This document shows, in pieces, positions 27,831-36,523 of a stretch of 64,000 nt of DNA. Made by a program: the position numbers and the translations under genes. A model generated the notes under the pieces. It saw nothing but the letters and a program-made list of their open reading frames with translations. It ran no database searches and had not been told where the DNA came from. Source of the stretch: Siccirubricoccus phaeus (lineage in GTDB: Bacteria > Pseudomonadota > Alphaproteobacteria > Acetobacterales > Acetobacteraceae); NCBI RefSeq assembly GCF_008360935.1, contig NZ_SRXO01000019.1, positions 48,579 to 112,578 on the forward strand, read 5' to 3'. Position 1 is the stretch's first letter. Each line of letters opens with the position of its first letter.

Positions 27831-29357
27831 ATGCGGAGCTGGGGCGTGCGGAGCTTGGGCCTGCCGCGGGCGGGAATGGGGCTGGTGCTGTGCGGCCTGG
27901 CGGTGCCAATGCTGGCGCCCCTGGGGGCGCTGGCCCAGGGCGTGCCGGGCAACCCGCCGCCCGCCGCGTCCCTCGGCACCGCACCCCTGCCGCTGGGCCA
28001 GGCCCGGCCGCTGACCCTGGCGGAGGCCGAGGCGCTGCTGCTGGAGCGCAACCTGGCCCTGGTCGCGGCCAGGCGCGGGGTGGATGCGGCGCGGGCGCAG
28101 CGGCTGGTCGCCTCCGCCCTGCCGCCGCCGCAGGTCTCGGTCGGCAACACCATCGGCCAGTTCGTCGAGACGGAACGGGGCGGCACGCGCGGCGCGCGGC
28201 TGTTCTCCCCCGGCAACAATATCGCGGTCGGCCTTGCCGTCCTGATCGAGCGGGGTGGCAAGCGGGAGCTGCGCACCCGTATCGCCGAGGAGCAGATCGG
28301 GCAGGCGGAGGCGCTGGTGCTGGACACGCTCCGCACCCAGCTTTTCCAGCTCCGCCAGGCCTTCCTCGGCGCGCTGCTGGCGCGGGCGAATCTGGAAGTG
28401 GCGCTGGGCAACCGCGCCAGCCTGGACCGGACGGAGGCGCTGCTGCGCCGCCAGCTCCGCGACGGCGCCATCCCGGAAGGCGATCTGCTGCGCTTCCAGG
28501 CCAGCCGGCTGCAATTCGAAAGCGACGTGACGAACAACGCCCAGGCCTATGCCGCCGGCGTCGCCGCGGTGGCGGCGCTGCTGGCGGCGGACCCGGCGGC
28601 CTTCACCCCGGGGGCGGGGCAGATCGCGCCCATGCCGCCCGGCCTCGGCGCCGCGCCCGGCGGCGGGCCCAGCGCGGCGCCGACCACGGCGCGGGCGGTG
28701 CTCTCGCCCGTGGCCTTCGACCTGCGCGGGCGGTTCGACCAGGCGCCGCCGCTCGGCATCGGGCGGGACGCGCTGGCCCAGGGCGTGGCCAGCCGCGCCG
28801 ATGTGGTGGCGGCGCAGCGCCAGCTCAGCGCCGCCGAGGCGAACCGGCTGCTGGCCGAGGCCGGGCGGTCCCGCGACGTGACGGTGAACGGGAGCTGGGC
28901 GCGGTCCCGGCTCTCCCAGGATCTGCCGGAATCGCGCGACCGGATCGATGCGGTGAACAGCTTCGGCCTGCAGCTTTCCGTGCCGATCTTCACCCGCCGC
29001 ATCGTCGAGGGGAATGTCGGCGTGGCCGCGGCGCAGAGCGGCCAGGCGGAGGCCCAGGCGCGCGCCACGCTGCTGCAGGCGCGGGCGGATTTCGCCGCGG
29101 CCTGGGCTGGGTACGAGCAGGCCAAGGCGCTGTCGGACCTCTATGCCGGCGGGGCGCTGGGGCGGGCGGAGGAAGCCTATCGCAGCACGGAGCAGGCCTA
29201 TCTGGCCGGCGGCCGCAGCCTGCTGGATACGCTGGATGCGCTGCGCACCCTGAACGCCACGCGCATCCAGGCCAACCAGGCGCGCTACGCCTATCTGCTG
29301 GCGCTGGCGGCGCTGGAACAGGCGACCGGGGTTTCCGGAGTCGCGCCGCGGCTGTAG
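27831..29357 (+). CDS. TolC-family outer-membrane efflux channel
   Basis: This is the outer-membrane component of the adjacent RND system. The ~508-residue product has a signal peptide (LPRAGMGLVLCGLAVPMLAP, cleavage near ALAQ). Two TolC-type repeats follow: LTLAEAEALLLERNLALVAA near the start and VASRADVVAAQRQLSAAEAN for the second half, with long coiled-coil Ala/Gln-rich helices. The ATG at 27831 is chosen; a GTG at 27816 overlapping the pump's stop codon (GTGA) would add five residues and is equally possible. Either way it is translationally linked to the pump. A structured R2 element follows the stop codon. Confidence 0.88.
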   Translation: MRSWGVRSLGLPRAGMGLVLCGLAVPMLAPLGALAQGVPGNPPPAASLGTAPLPLGQARPLTLAEAEALLLERNLALVAARRGVDAARAQRLVASALPPPQVSVGNTIGQFVETERGGTRGARLFSPGNNIAVGLAVLIERGGKRELRTRIAEEQIGQAEALVLDTLRTQLFQLRQAFLGALLARANLEVALGNRASLDRTEALLRRQLRDGAIPEGDLLRFQASRLQFESDVTNNAQAYAAGVAAVAALLAADPAAFTPGAGQIAPMPPGLGAAPGGGPSAAPTTARAVLSPVAFDLRGRFDQAPPLGIGRDALAQGVASRADVVAAQRQLSAAEANRLLAEAGRSRDVTVNGSWARSRLSQDLPESRDRIDAVNSFGLQLSVPIFTRRIVEGNVGVAAAQSGQAEAQARATLLQARADFAAAWAGYEQAKALSDLYAGGALGRAEEAYRSTEQAYLAGGRSLLDTLDALRTLNATRIQANQARYAYLLALAALEQATGVSGVAPRL

Positions 29358-29381
29358 CCTTCTGTCCTGAGGCGTTGTGTC

Positions 29382-29540
29382 GAGGAGGGCGCTGCCCTCC
29401 TCGAGCTCCACCCGCAAAGGGCCGAAGGGCCCTTTGAACCCTTGAGTTTTGCGCTTCGACCGTCGCGCCTGAAATTCAAGGTTTCCAAAGGCCCTTCGGC
29501 CTTTGGCGGTGGGAGTTTGAGGGAGGCAGAGCCTCCCTCA
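29382..29540. repeat. R2 palindromic element, copy 1
   Basis: Outer arms GAGGAGGGCGCTGCCCTCCTC and GAGGGAGGCAGAGCCTCCCTC are each self-complementary. Inside are AAAGGGCCGAAGGGCCCTTT and CCAAAGGCCCTTCGGCCTTTGG palindromes joined by a ~50-base spacer (GAACCCTTGAG ... TTCAAGG). It lies between the TolC-type gene and the SDR gene and plausibly ends the efflux transcript. Confidence 0.8.
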
Positions 29541-29569
29541 AGAACGCCGGGCATGAGGGGAGAACGTTC

Positions 29570-30343
29570 ATGGACATGCAGATCGCCGGCAAGCGCGTGC
29601 TGATCACCGGTGGCTCCAAGGGCATCGGCCAGGCCTGCGCCCATGCCTTCGCCGAGGCGGGGTGCGATGTGGTTCTGGCGTCGCGCGACGCCGCCGCGCT
29701 GGAGGCGGCCGCCGCCGGCATCCGCGCCCGGCACAACGTGAACGTGGCGATCCACGCCGCCGACCTCGCCGATGCCGGCGCCCGCCAGGCGATGCACGCC
29801 GCCTTTCCGCAGATCGACGTCCTGGTGAACAATGCCGGCGCCATTCCCGGCGGCACGGTGCACGACATCTCGCTGGAGCGCTGGCAGCAGGCCTGGGCGC
29901 TGAAGGTCTTCGGCTACATCCATCTGACGCAGCTCTATTTGCCGGGGATGGAGGCGAAGCAGGACGGCGTCATCGTCAACATCATCGGCATGGCCGGCCG
30001 GGCCCCGCGCGCGGATTACATCTGCGGCGCCGCCGGCAATGCCTCGCTGATCGCCTTCACCGCGGCGCTGGGCGGCAAGGCGCCGGACAGCAATGTGCGG
30101 GTGGTGGGCATCGCCCCGGGGGCGACGATGACGGAGCGCATCATCACCCTCTCCAAATCGCGGGCGAAGACGAGATGGGGCGATGAGAGCCGCTGGGAGG
30201 AGATGCTGAGCGGCCTGCCGCTCGGCCGTGCCGGGAAGCCGGAGGAGATCGCCGACCTCGCCGTGTTCTGCGCCAGCCCGCGCGGCGGCTATCTCTCCGG
30301 CACCACCATCGAGGTGGATGCCGGCGCGCAATACCGGGGCTAG
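29570..30343 (+). CDS. SDR-fold protein lacking the catalytic Ser-Tyr-Lys set
   Basis: The 257-residue product has the classical short-chain dehydrogenase fold: nucleotide motif TGGSKGIG (13-20), NNAG (87-90) and the C-terminal LSGTTIEVDAGAQY. The active-site Tyr150 is there, but the Lys four residues on is Ala154 (DYICGAAGN in place of YxxxK), the catalytic Ser is replaced (NIIG at 137-140) and the active Asn is absent (ALKVFG). It therefore probably binds NAD(P) but either uses a different chemistry or is not a dehydrogenase. The start is supported by GGGGAGA. It is followed by an R4 element and an acyl-CoA dehydrogenase. Confidence 0.85.
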   Translation: MDMQIAGKRVLITGGSKGIGQACAHAFAEAGCDVVLASRDAAALEAAAAGIRARHNVNVAIHAADLADAGARQAMHAAFPQIDVLVNNAGAIPGGTVHDISLERWQQAWALKVFGYIHLTQLYLPGMEAKQDGVIVNIIGMAGRAPRADYICGAAGNASLIAFTAALGGKAPDSNVRVVGIAPGATMTERIITLSKSRAKTRWGDESRWEEMLSGLPLGRAGKPEEIADLAVFCASPRGGYLSGTTIEVDAGAQYRG

Positions 30344-30348
30344 AGCAT

Positions 30349-30486
30349 CTCCCTCCCCCGCGCTGCGGGGGAGGGAAGGGGTGGGGGGGTGCGATTGAGC
30401 CCCTCGCTTTTCGAAGTACGCTCCCACCGGCCCCGACACCCCCCCCACCCCAACCCTCCCCCGCAAAGCGGAGGAGGGGGAGGAGG
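30349..30486. repeat. R4 long hairpin element, copy 1
   Basis: CTCCCTCCCCCGCGCTGCGG with its hairpin partner GGGGAGGG opens the element and CAACCCTCCCCCGCAAAGCG with GGAGGAGGGGGAGG closes it. GGTGGGGGGGTG and CACCCCCCCCACC pair across the middle. The right edge supplies the GGAGG ribosome binding site of the next gene. Confidence 0.75.
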
Positions 30487-30491
30487 CAGCG

Positions 30492-31658
30492 ATGGAATTC
30501 CGTCTCTCTGACACCCAGCGACAGCTCGTCGGCAGCGTGCGCGAGCTGGCCCAGGCGAATTTCCGCCAGCGCGCCCTGCGCTGGATGGACGGCACCTTCC
30601 CCTGGGAGAACATCAAGGAATTGGCCGAGCTCGGCGTGCTCGGCATGACCGTGCCGGAGGAATATGGCGGCCTTGGCCTGCCCGTCTTCGAAACCGCCCT
30701 GATCCTCGAGGAGATCGCCAAGGTCTGTTACCCTACCGCCATGGCGGTGCTGGGCGAGGCCGGGGTGCAGACCCGTGTGATCGCGAAATACGCGCCGGAG
30801 AGCATCCGCGCCCGCATCCTGCCGCTTGTGGTCAGCGGCGACTGCATCCTCTCCATCTGCATGACGGAGCCGCATGCCGGCACCGATGTGGCGAATTACC
30901 GCACCAACGCCGTGGTGAAGGGCGACCGCGTGGTGGTGAACGGCGCGAAGACGCTGATCAGCCGCGCCGAGGAAGCCGGCATGTTCGTCGTCTTCACCCG
31001 CATCGACGGCAGGCCGGGCCGCGAGGGCATCGGCTGCGTGCTGATCGAGCGCGGCACGCCCGGCCTCGCCGTGACCGGCACCTACCACACCATGGGCGGC
31101 GAGAACCTGCATGAGGTGCAGTTCGAGGATGTCGAGCTGCCGATTGAGAACCTCGTCCTCCGCGAGGATGGCTTCCGCCGCCTGCTGACCGCCTTCAACA
31201 CCCAGCGCTGCCTCAACCCCTCCATCAGCCTCGGCCTCGCCGAAGGCGCCTTCGACGAGGCTTTGCGCTACACCCGGGACCGGCCGATCTTCGGCAAGCC
31301 GATCGCCGATTTCCAGGGCGTGCGCTGGAAGCTGGCCGACATGTACAAGGACATCGAGGCGGCGCGCGGCCTGCTCTACCGCGCCTGCTGGACGGCGAAT
31401 CCCTTCCCCGATCCCTTCCTCGCCGCGACGGCCAAGGTGTTCTGCAACGAGATGGCGATCAGGGTGACGAACGAGGCCGTGCAGCTCCATGGCGGCTTCG
31501 GCTTCACCGACGAATATCCGGTGTCGCGCCTCTATCGCGGCGCCCGCTACGGCTCGCTCGGCGGCGGCGCCTCGGAGACGCTGCGCGACCTCATCGGCCG
31601 CAAGCTGGTGGGCGAGGATCCCGGCCCGGACGGCATCCTCGCCCTGGGGTATTTCTGA
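30492..31658 (+). CDS. Acyl-CoA dehydrogenase-like flavoprotein
   Basis: The 388-residue product has the complete acyl-CoA dehydrogenase fold. The N-terminal helical domain (LGVLGMTVPEEYGGLGLPVF), the flavin strand LSICMTEPHAGTDVANYRT and the C-terminal blocks YTRDRPIFGKPIADFQGVRW and VQLHGGFGFTDEYPVSRLYR are all present. The motif that normally carries the catalytic base (YEGTSE) reads GGGASE near residues 357-362, so the Glu is missing there; a base elsewhere, as in isovaleryl-CoA dehydrogenase, or altered chemistry is possible. The ATG at 30492 is preceded by GGAGGAGGCAGCG, donated by the R4 element. The substrate is unknown. Confidence 0.87.
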   Translation: MEFRLSDTQRQLVGSVRELAQANFRQRALRWMDGTFPWENIKELAELGVLGMTVPEEYGGLGLPVFETALILEEIAKVCYPTAMAVLGEAGVQTRVIAKYAPESIRARILPLVVSGDCILSICMTEPHAGTDVANYRTNAVVKGDRVVVNGAKTLISRAEEAGMFVVFTRIDGRPGREGIGCVLIERGTPGLAVTGTYHTMGGENLHEVQFEDVELPIENLVLREDGFRRLLTAFNTQRCLNPSISLGLAEGAFDEALRYTRDRPIFGKPIADFQGVRWKLADMYKDIEAARGLLYRACWTANPFPDPFLAATAKVFCNEMAIRVTNEAVQLHGGFGFTDEYPVSRLYRGARYGSLGGGASETLRDLIGRKLVGEDPGPDGILALGYF

Positions 31659-31671
31659 GCGCGCCGGGCGC

Positions 31672-32064
31672 TCAGATCGGCCGCTGGAGCTGCTTCAGCG
31701 CCCAGGCCAGAGCGGCGCAGGCGCGGTCCGTGCGGCCGCGCGCCACTTCCTCCCGCGCCAGGGCGATGCTGGCCAGCGCGCCTTCCTGGCCGGGCGAGAC
31801 GCTGCCATGCGCCAGGGCGAGGCGCAGCCTGGTTTCCGCCAGATCCAGGTTGATGGCGGCGGCGTGCGTCTGGTCCTGCCGCACGTCGCGATCGGCGCCC
31901 AGCAGCAGATCCAGCACCTGCTGGGCTTCCGGCAGGGTGCCGGGCAGGGCCAGCAGATGCGGCGGTGGCGGGTCGTGGTCATGCGCCGGGCCATGCGCCA
32001 TGCGCGGCACCAGGCTGGCGACGAAGAGGTCGTAATAGGGATGCGCGGTCTGGGCGGTGGCCAT
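31672..32064 (-). CDS. Small protein of unknown function (130 aa)
   Basis: The product is mostly alpha-helical in composition, with a His/Pro-rich stretch (HGPAHDHDPPPPHLLALPG) at ~25-43. No membrane segment, signal or known motif is seen. A strong ribosome binding site, AGGAGGC, precedes the ATG at 32064, which is why I discard the upstream part of the frame. It converges on the acyl-CoA dehydrogenase with a 13-base gap. I do not recognise the family. Confidence 0.65.
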   Translation of the reverse strand: MATAQTAHPYYDLFVASLVPRMAHGPAHDHDPPPPHLLALPGTLPEAQQVLDLLLGADRDVRQDQTHAAAINLDLAETRLRLALAHGSVSPGQEGALASIALAREEVARGRTDRACAALAWALKQLQRPI

Positions 32065-32342
32065 GACAGCCTCCTGGAAAATCGGGGGGCGCCCGGGCAG
32101 GGCGCTCTCCTCCCCCGTCCTTCCAGTTAGTCCGCGCCGGCGCCCGCGCTGCTCACATTCGCGTGCACCGTCCGGCGCGCTCGGCTGCCGGCGGGCGGGG
32201 CGCCGGGCGAGGCCTGTGCGGCAGGACCGGGCACGAGGCAGCGCGGCGGGCATGCCGGCGCTGTCCCGCCGAGGAATTCAGGCGCCACTGCCGCGAGCTG
32301 CCCGCGATGGCCGTCATGCGGCGTCACGATGCATGGCGCGCC

Positions 32343-33152
32343 TCAGCGCGACGCGGTGCGCGCCATCGCCTCCCGCCGCCGCACCCAGTCCGCGATGTCG
32401 TTGGGCGTGCCGGCCAGGCTGGGCAGCCAGGGGCCGGCCATGAGGATCCCCTCATGCCCCACGCCGCCATAGAGCTTCAGCTCCACCTCGCCGCCGGCGG
32501 CCCGCGCCGCTTCGGCCAGCTTCTCGCTGTTGTCCGGCGTCACGATCACGTCCAGCCGGCCGGCCAGCAGCAGCATGGGCGGCGGCGTCCGGCCCAGATG
32601 GCTGGCGGGCAGGTAGACCCGGCGATCGGGGCTTTCGCCGAAGATCGGCCGCATGATCCGGTGCTCGAACAGCCAGCGCTCATAGATGCCGGCGACGCCG
32701 ATCAGGCCGGCGAGGCGGTGGTCGCCGAAGCCGGCCTCGGCCAGGTAGCGGCGGTCCAGCCCGATCAGCAGGGCCATGTAGCCGCCGGTGGAATGGCCGG
32801 CCAGGTAGATCCGGCTGGGATCCGCCCCCCATTCCGCGGCATGCTCCGCCGCCCAGCGCACCGCCAGGGCGCCGTCCTGAATGAAGGCGGGGAAGGCGAC
32901 TTCCGGATAGAGCCGGTAATCCGGCACCACCACCACCGCGCCGCGCGCCGCCAGATCCTCCGGCAGGGTGGCGCTGGTGGGTTCTTCCTTGGTGCCCACC
33001 GTCCAAAGCCCGCCATAGAAATAGACGATGAGGGGCCGGCCGCCCGGCGCCGCCCCGTGCGGAACGTAGACATCGGCGGTGAAGCGGGGATTGCCCTCGG
33101 CGTAGGGCAGGCTGCGCAGGATGCGGTAGCTGCCCTCGACCGGGGCCATCAT
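32343..33152 (-). CDS. Alpha/beta-hydrolase esterase, probably a CTG-initiated lipoprotein
   Basis: This is a carboxylesterase-like hydrolase of the hormone-sensitive-lipase/kynurenine-formamidase style. The nucleophile elbow is GHSTGG, the oxyanion region is FYGGLW (HGG-like), the acid is in GRLDVIV and the His in GVGHEGIL. From the first ATG (33152) the product has 269 residues and no signal. In frame upstream, a CTG at 33230 with AGGA eight bases before it would add 26 residues that form a perfect lipoprotein signal: RRR, then a hydrophobic stretch, then lipobox LAAC (Cys22). No ATG, GTG or TTG exists in that extension. It is divergent from the DUF1194 gene. Confidence 0.8.
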   Translation of the reverse strand: MMAPVEGSYRILRSLPYAEGNPRFTADVYVPHGAAPGGRPLIVYFYGGLWTVGTKEEPTSATLPEDLAARGAVVVVPDYRLYPEVAFPAFIQDGALAVRWAAEHAAEWGADPSRIYLAGHSTGGYMALLIGLDRRYLAEAGFGDHRLAGLIGVAGIYERWLFEHRIMRPIFGESPDRRVYLPASHLGRTPPPMLLLAGRLDVIVTPDNSEKLAEAARAAGGEVELKLYGGVGHEGILMAGPWLPSLAGTPNDIADWVRRREAMARTASR

Positions 33153-33311
33153 CTGGCGGGGGGCGCAGGCGGCGAGGCAGAGGAAGAGGCAGAGCGCCCC
33201 CAGCCGGGCGCGGCGGCGGAAGGAGAACAGGGGCGTGGTCCTCGTCTGGCCTTGCTATCTATCCGGTATTGCCGCGGCGATTTGCAACCGTAGGTCGAGA
33301 CCGTTCCGCCG

Positions 33312-33986
33312 ATGACGCCCGTCGATCTCGCCCTCTGCCTCGCCGTCGATGTCTCGGCCAGCGTGGATTACGAGGAATTCGGCCTGATGCTGGGCGGCTA
33401 TGCCGCGGCCTTCCGGGACAAGGAGATCCAGGCGCTCTGCACCGCCGGGCCGCGCGGCGGCATTGCGGTGGCCATGCTGTTCTGGTCCGGCGCCTGGTCC
33501 CCCATGCCGCAGGGCGGCGGCCGGCCGGAGGTGGCGGTGCCCTGGATGCGCGTCGGCGATGCGGCGGCGGCGGAGGCGCTGGCCGCGTCCATGGACGCCG
33601 CCCCGCGCCTGCCCCAGCCCGGCGCGACGGCGCCGGGCGAGGGGATGGCCGCCGGCCTGGCGCTGCTGGCGCGCTGCCCGGCGGACTCCACGCGGCAGGT
33701 GATGGATGTCTCGGGGGATGGGCGGCACAACCAGGGGCGGCCGCCGGGGCCGGTGCGGGATATCGGCGTCGCCGCCGGGGTGACGATCAACGCCCTGGCG
33801 GTGCTGAACGAGGAGCCCGACCTGCTGCAGCATTACGTCGCCGAGGTGATCGGCGGCCCCGGCAGCTTCGCCATGCACTGCCCGGACTACCCGGCCTTCG
33901 CCGCGGCGATCCGGGAGAAGCTGAAGCGCGAGATCGGCGGCCTTTTGTTGTCGGAGGCGGATGCGCTATCCCCTCAGGCAGGTTGA
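33312..33986 (+). CDS. DUF1194 (von Willebrand A-like) protein
   Basis: The 224-residue product matches the DUF1194 family of vWA-like proteins, found mainly in alphaproteobacteria. The metal-ion-dependent adhesion motif is at the very N-terminus: AVDVSASVD (DxSxS). Later blocks are GGIAVAMLFWSGAW, RQVMDVSGDGRHNQG and NALAVLNEEPDLLQHYVAEV. Most relatives carry a signal peptide; none is visible here and the ATG at 33312 has no clear ribosome binding site, so the true start is uncertain. The function is unknown. It is followed closely by the PhnW-like gene. Confidence 0.82.
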   Translation: MTPVDLALCLAVDVSASVDYEEFGLMLGGYAAAFRDKEIQALCTAGPRGGIAVAMLFWSGAWSPMPQGGGRPEVAVPWMRVGDAAAAEALAASMDAAPRLPQPGATAPGEGMAAGLALLARCPADSTRQVMDVSGDGRHNQGRPPGPVRDIGVAAGVTINALAVLNEEPDLLQHYVAEVIGGPGSFAMHCPDYPAFAAAIREKLKREIGGLLLSEADALSPQAG

Positions 33987-33998
33987 TAGGTGCCCCGC

Positions 33999-35114
33999 AT
34001 GTTGCTGCTGATCCCGGGGCCGGTGCAGACCCGGCCCGAAACCCGCGCCGCCATGGCGCTGGACTACGCCCCCTGGGACAATGATTTCCGCGCCGTCTAC
34101 GCTGAAATCCGCGAGCGGGTACGCGACCTGGCCGGCGGCGTGGCCGGCGAGCATGCGACGCTCTGCCTGCAGGGCTGCGGCCATTTCATGATGGAGGCGG
34201 CGATCCGCACCTTCATCCCCGCCGGCGGCAAGCTGCTGGTGCCGCGCAACGGCGCCTATGCGGAACGCGCGGTGCGGCTGGCGACCGAGGCGGGGCGGGA
34301 GGTGGTCTCCCTGCACGCGGTGGATACCGAGGGCGTGGCGCCCGCGGCGGTGGCGGCGGCGCTGGCGGCGGAGCCCGGCATCTCCCATGTGGTGATGGTG
34401 CAGAACGAGACGGGCAGCGGCATCGTTAACGACGCGCAGGCCGTGGGTGCGGTGGTGCGCGCGGCGGGGCGGCGGATGATCCTCGATTCCGTCTCCGCCT
34501 TCGGCGCGCTGCCCATGTCGCTGGCGGAGCAGCCGGAGCTGGATGCGCTGCTCTTCACCTCCGGCAAATGCCTGGAAGGGCTGCCGGGCATCGGCTTCGC
34601 CATTGCGCGGGTGGACCGGCTGGAGGCGAGCCAGGGCCAGGCCGGCTCCTGGTCCTTCGACCTGGCGGATGTCTATCAGCATGCGCTGCGGGCCGGTTGG
34701 GGCAGCTTCCGCTTCACCCCGCCAGTGCAGGCGCTGGCGGCCTTCCGGGTGGCGCTGGACCTGCATGCGCAGGAAGGCGGCCAGCCGGCGCGGCTGGCGC
34801 GCTACACGGCGAATATGCGGGTGCTGTATGACGGCGTGCAGGCGCTGGGGCTGACGCCCTACCTGACGCGGCAGCACCAGGGGCCGGTGATCGTCACCAT
34901 CCACCAGCCGGCCGACCCCGCCTTCGCGCTGCAGCCCTTTGTCGATGCGCTGAAGGCGCGGGGCGTGCTGATCAGCAATTTCTACAACACCAAGGCGCCG
35001 ACCATGCGCATCGGCTGCGTCGGGGCCGTTACGCCCGAGGATATGCGCGGGGCGGTGGCGGCGATCGGCGAGGCGTTGCAGGAGCTGGGGGTCAGGCAGC
35101 TCGCGGCGGCTTGA
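33999..35114 (+). CDS. phnW: 2-aminoethylphosphonate-pyruvate aminotransferase-like (PhnW)
   Basis: This is a PLP-dependent class V aminotransferase; PhnW converts 2-aminoethylphosphonate and pyruvate to phosphonoacetaldehyde and alanine. The N-terminal block LLLIPGPVQTRPETRAAM, LCLQGCGHFMMEAAIRT, the ETGSGIVND segment, the SVSAFGALPM strand and the PLP lysine in FTSGKCLEGLPGIGFAI all align with PhnW. Length (~371) is right. No phosphonatase (phnX) or phosphonate transporter lies nearby, so the substrate could differ. I chose the ATG at 33999 (AGGTG six bases upstream); a GTG at 33990 is an alternative. Its TGA stop falls in the first bases of an R2 element. Confidence 0.82.
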   Translation: MLLLIPGPVQTRPETRAAMALDYAPWDNDFRAVYAEIRERVRDLAGGVAGEHATLCLQGCGHFMMEAAIRTFIPAGGKLLVPRNGAYAERAVRLATEAGREVVSLHAVDTEGVAPAAVAAALAAEPGISHVVMVQNETGSGIVNDAQAVGAVVRAAGRRMILDSVSAFGALPMSLAEQPELDALLFTSGKCLEGLPGIGFAIARVDRLEASQGQAGSWSFDLADVYQHALRAGWGSFRFTPPVQALAAFRVALDLHAQEGGQPARLARYTANMRVLYDGVQALGLTPYLTRQHQGPVIVTIHQPADPAFALQPFVDALKARGVLISNFYNTKAPTMRIGCVGAVTPEDMRGAVAAIGEALQELGVRQLAAA

Positions 35115-35270
35115 GAGGGGCTCTGCCCCTCTCAAACTCTCCCCGCAAAGGGCCGAAGGGCCCTTTGAACCCTTGAGTCTGGACCCGTCGGTCGAGGCGC
35201 AAAACTCGTGGTTTCCAAAGGCCCTTCGGCCTTTGGTGGGGAGAGCTCGAGAGGGGCAAAGCCCCTCTCG
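35112..35270. repeat. R2 palindromic element, copy 2
   Basis: Outer palindromes GAGAGGGGCTCTGCCCCTCTC and GAGAGGGGCAAAGCCCCTCTC enclose AAAGGGCCGAAGGGCCCTTT and CCAAAGGCCCTTCGGCCTTTGG. It begins on the stop codon of the aminotransferase and ends about 50 bases before the next acyl-CoA dehydrogenase. Confidence 0.85.
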
Positions 35271-35317
35271 ACTTGCCCGCCTTCCGGCGCCAGACTTCCC
35301 CGCCGGAGGAACCGCCC

Positions 35318-36523
35318 ATGGATCTGCGCTACACCGAGGAAGAGCTCGCCTTCCGCGAGGAAGTCCGCGCCTTCATCCGCGAGAACCTGCCGCGCGACAT
35401 CCGGGAGCGCATGCGCCTCGGCTACCCGCCGCGGAAGCAGGACACCATCGCCTGGCAGCGCATCCTGAACGCCCGCGGCTGGGCGGCCTATTCCTGGCCC
35501 AAGGAATGGGGCGGGCCCGGCTGGAATTCCGTGCAGAAGATGATCTTCCTGGAGGAGAACCTCTCCGCCCCGGCGCCGGAGATCCTCTCCTTCAACGTCA
35601 CCATGCTCGGCCCGGTGCTGATCCAGTTCGGCACCGAGGCGCAGAAGCGCCGCTACCTGCCCGCCGCCGCCAACCTCGACGAATGGTGGTGCCAGGGCTT
35701 CTCCGAGCCCGGCGCCGGCTCCGACCTCGCCAGCCTGAAGACGCGGGCGGTGAAGGAGGGCGACCACTACATCGTCAACGGCCAGAAGATCTGGACCAGC
35801 ACGGCGCACAATGCCGATTGGTGCTTCTGCCTGGTGCGCACCAACCCCCAGGCGGCGAAGAAGCAGGAGGGCATCTCCTTCCTGCTCATCGACATGAAGA
35901 CGCCGGGCGTGGAAGTGCGCCCGATCATCTCCATCGATGGCAGCCACCATCTGAACGAGGTGTTCTTCACCGATGTGAAGGTGCCGGCGGAGAACCTGGT
36001 CGGCGAGGAGAATCGCGGCTGGTCCGTGGCGAAATTCCTGCTGGGCAATGAGCGCACCGGCATCGCCCGCCTCGGCAAGTCCAAGGAGCGCGTCCGCTTC
36101 GCCAAGGAGGTGGCGCGGGAGGTGCGGATGAACGGCAAGCCGCTCATCGAGGATCGCGGCTTCCGCACCCGCGTGGCGCAGTTGGAAGTGGACATGAAGG
36201 CGCTGGAGATCACCCAGATGCGGGTGGTCTCGGCCTATGACAAGACGAAGGATGGGCGGCCGGACCCGCTCTCCTCCGTCCTCAAAATCAAGGGCACGGA
36301 GCTGCTGCAGGGCACTTCGGAGCTGGTGATGGATGTCGGCGGCCCGCAGGCCATGCCGGCCTGGACGCAGGAACTGGCGCAGCTCACCAACGAGCCGGCG
36401 CTGCTGCCCGAATGGGCGCCGCAGATGGCGCCCGCCTATCTCATGCTGCGCGCCGCCTCGATCTATGGCGGCACCAACGAGATCCAGAAGAACATCCTGA
36501 ACAAGGCGGTGCTGGGACTCTAG
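35318..36523 (+). CDS. Acyl-CoA dehydrogenase, pimeloyl-CoA dehydrogenase large-subunit-like
   Basis: This 401-residue flavoprotein resembles the large subunit (PimC type) of two-subunit acyl-CoA dehydrogenases acting on dicarboxyl-CoA or branched substrates. Key blocks are RGWAAYSWPKEWGGPGWN, QGFSEPGAGSDLASLKT (flavin contact), GQKIWTSTAHNADWCFCLVR and ASIYGGTNEIQKNIL near the C-terminus. The last has GG in place of the EG carrying the catalytic base in common acyl-CoA dehydrogenases, as is usual in this subgroup. The ATG at 35318 has GGAGGA upstream; the earlier part of the frame is R2 spacer. The partner subunit follows at 36680, on the same strand. Confidence 0.87.
   Translation: MDLRYTEEELAFREEVRAFIRENLPRDIRERMRLGYPPRKQDTIAWQRILNARGWAAYSWPKEWGGPGWNSVQKMIFLEENLSAPAPEILSFNVTMLGPVLIQFGTEAQKRRYLPAAANLDEWWCQGFSEPGAGSDLASLKTRAVKEGDHYIVNGQKIWTSTAHNADWCFCLVRTNPQAAKKQEGISFLLIDMKTPGVEVRPIISIDGSHHLNEVFFTDVKVPAENLVGEENRGWSVAKFLLGNERTGIARLGKSKERVRFAKEVAREVRMNGKPLIEDRGFRTRVAQLEVDMKALEITQMRVVSAYDKTKDGRPDPLSSVLKIKGTELLQGTSELVMDVGGPQAMPAWTQELAQLTNEPALLPEWAPQMAPAYLMLRAASIYGGTNEIQKNILNKAVLGL

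Noticed and set aside
24640..27984. 1114-codon minus-strand open frame opposite the RND pump
   Set aside because: It is the antisense shadow of a strongly conserved pump gene; His/Gln/Arg-rich product without domains, an effect of GC-biased codons.
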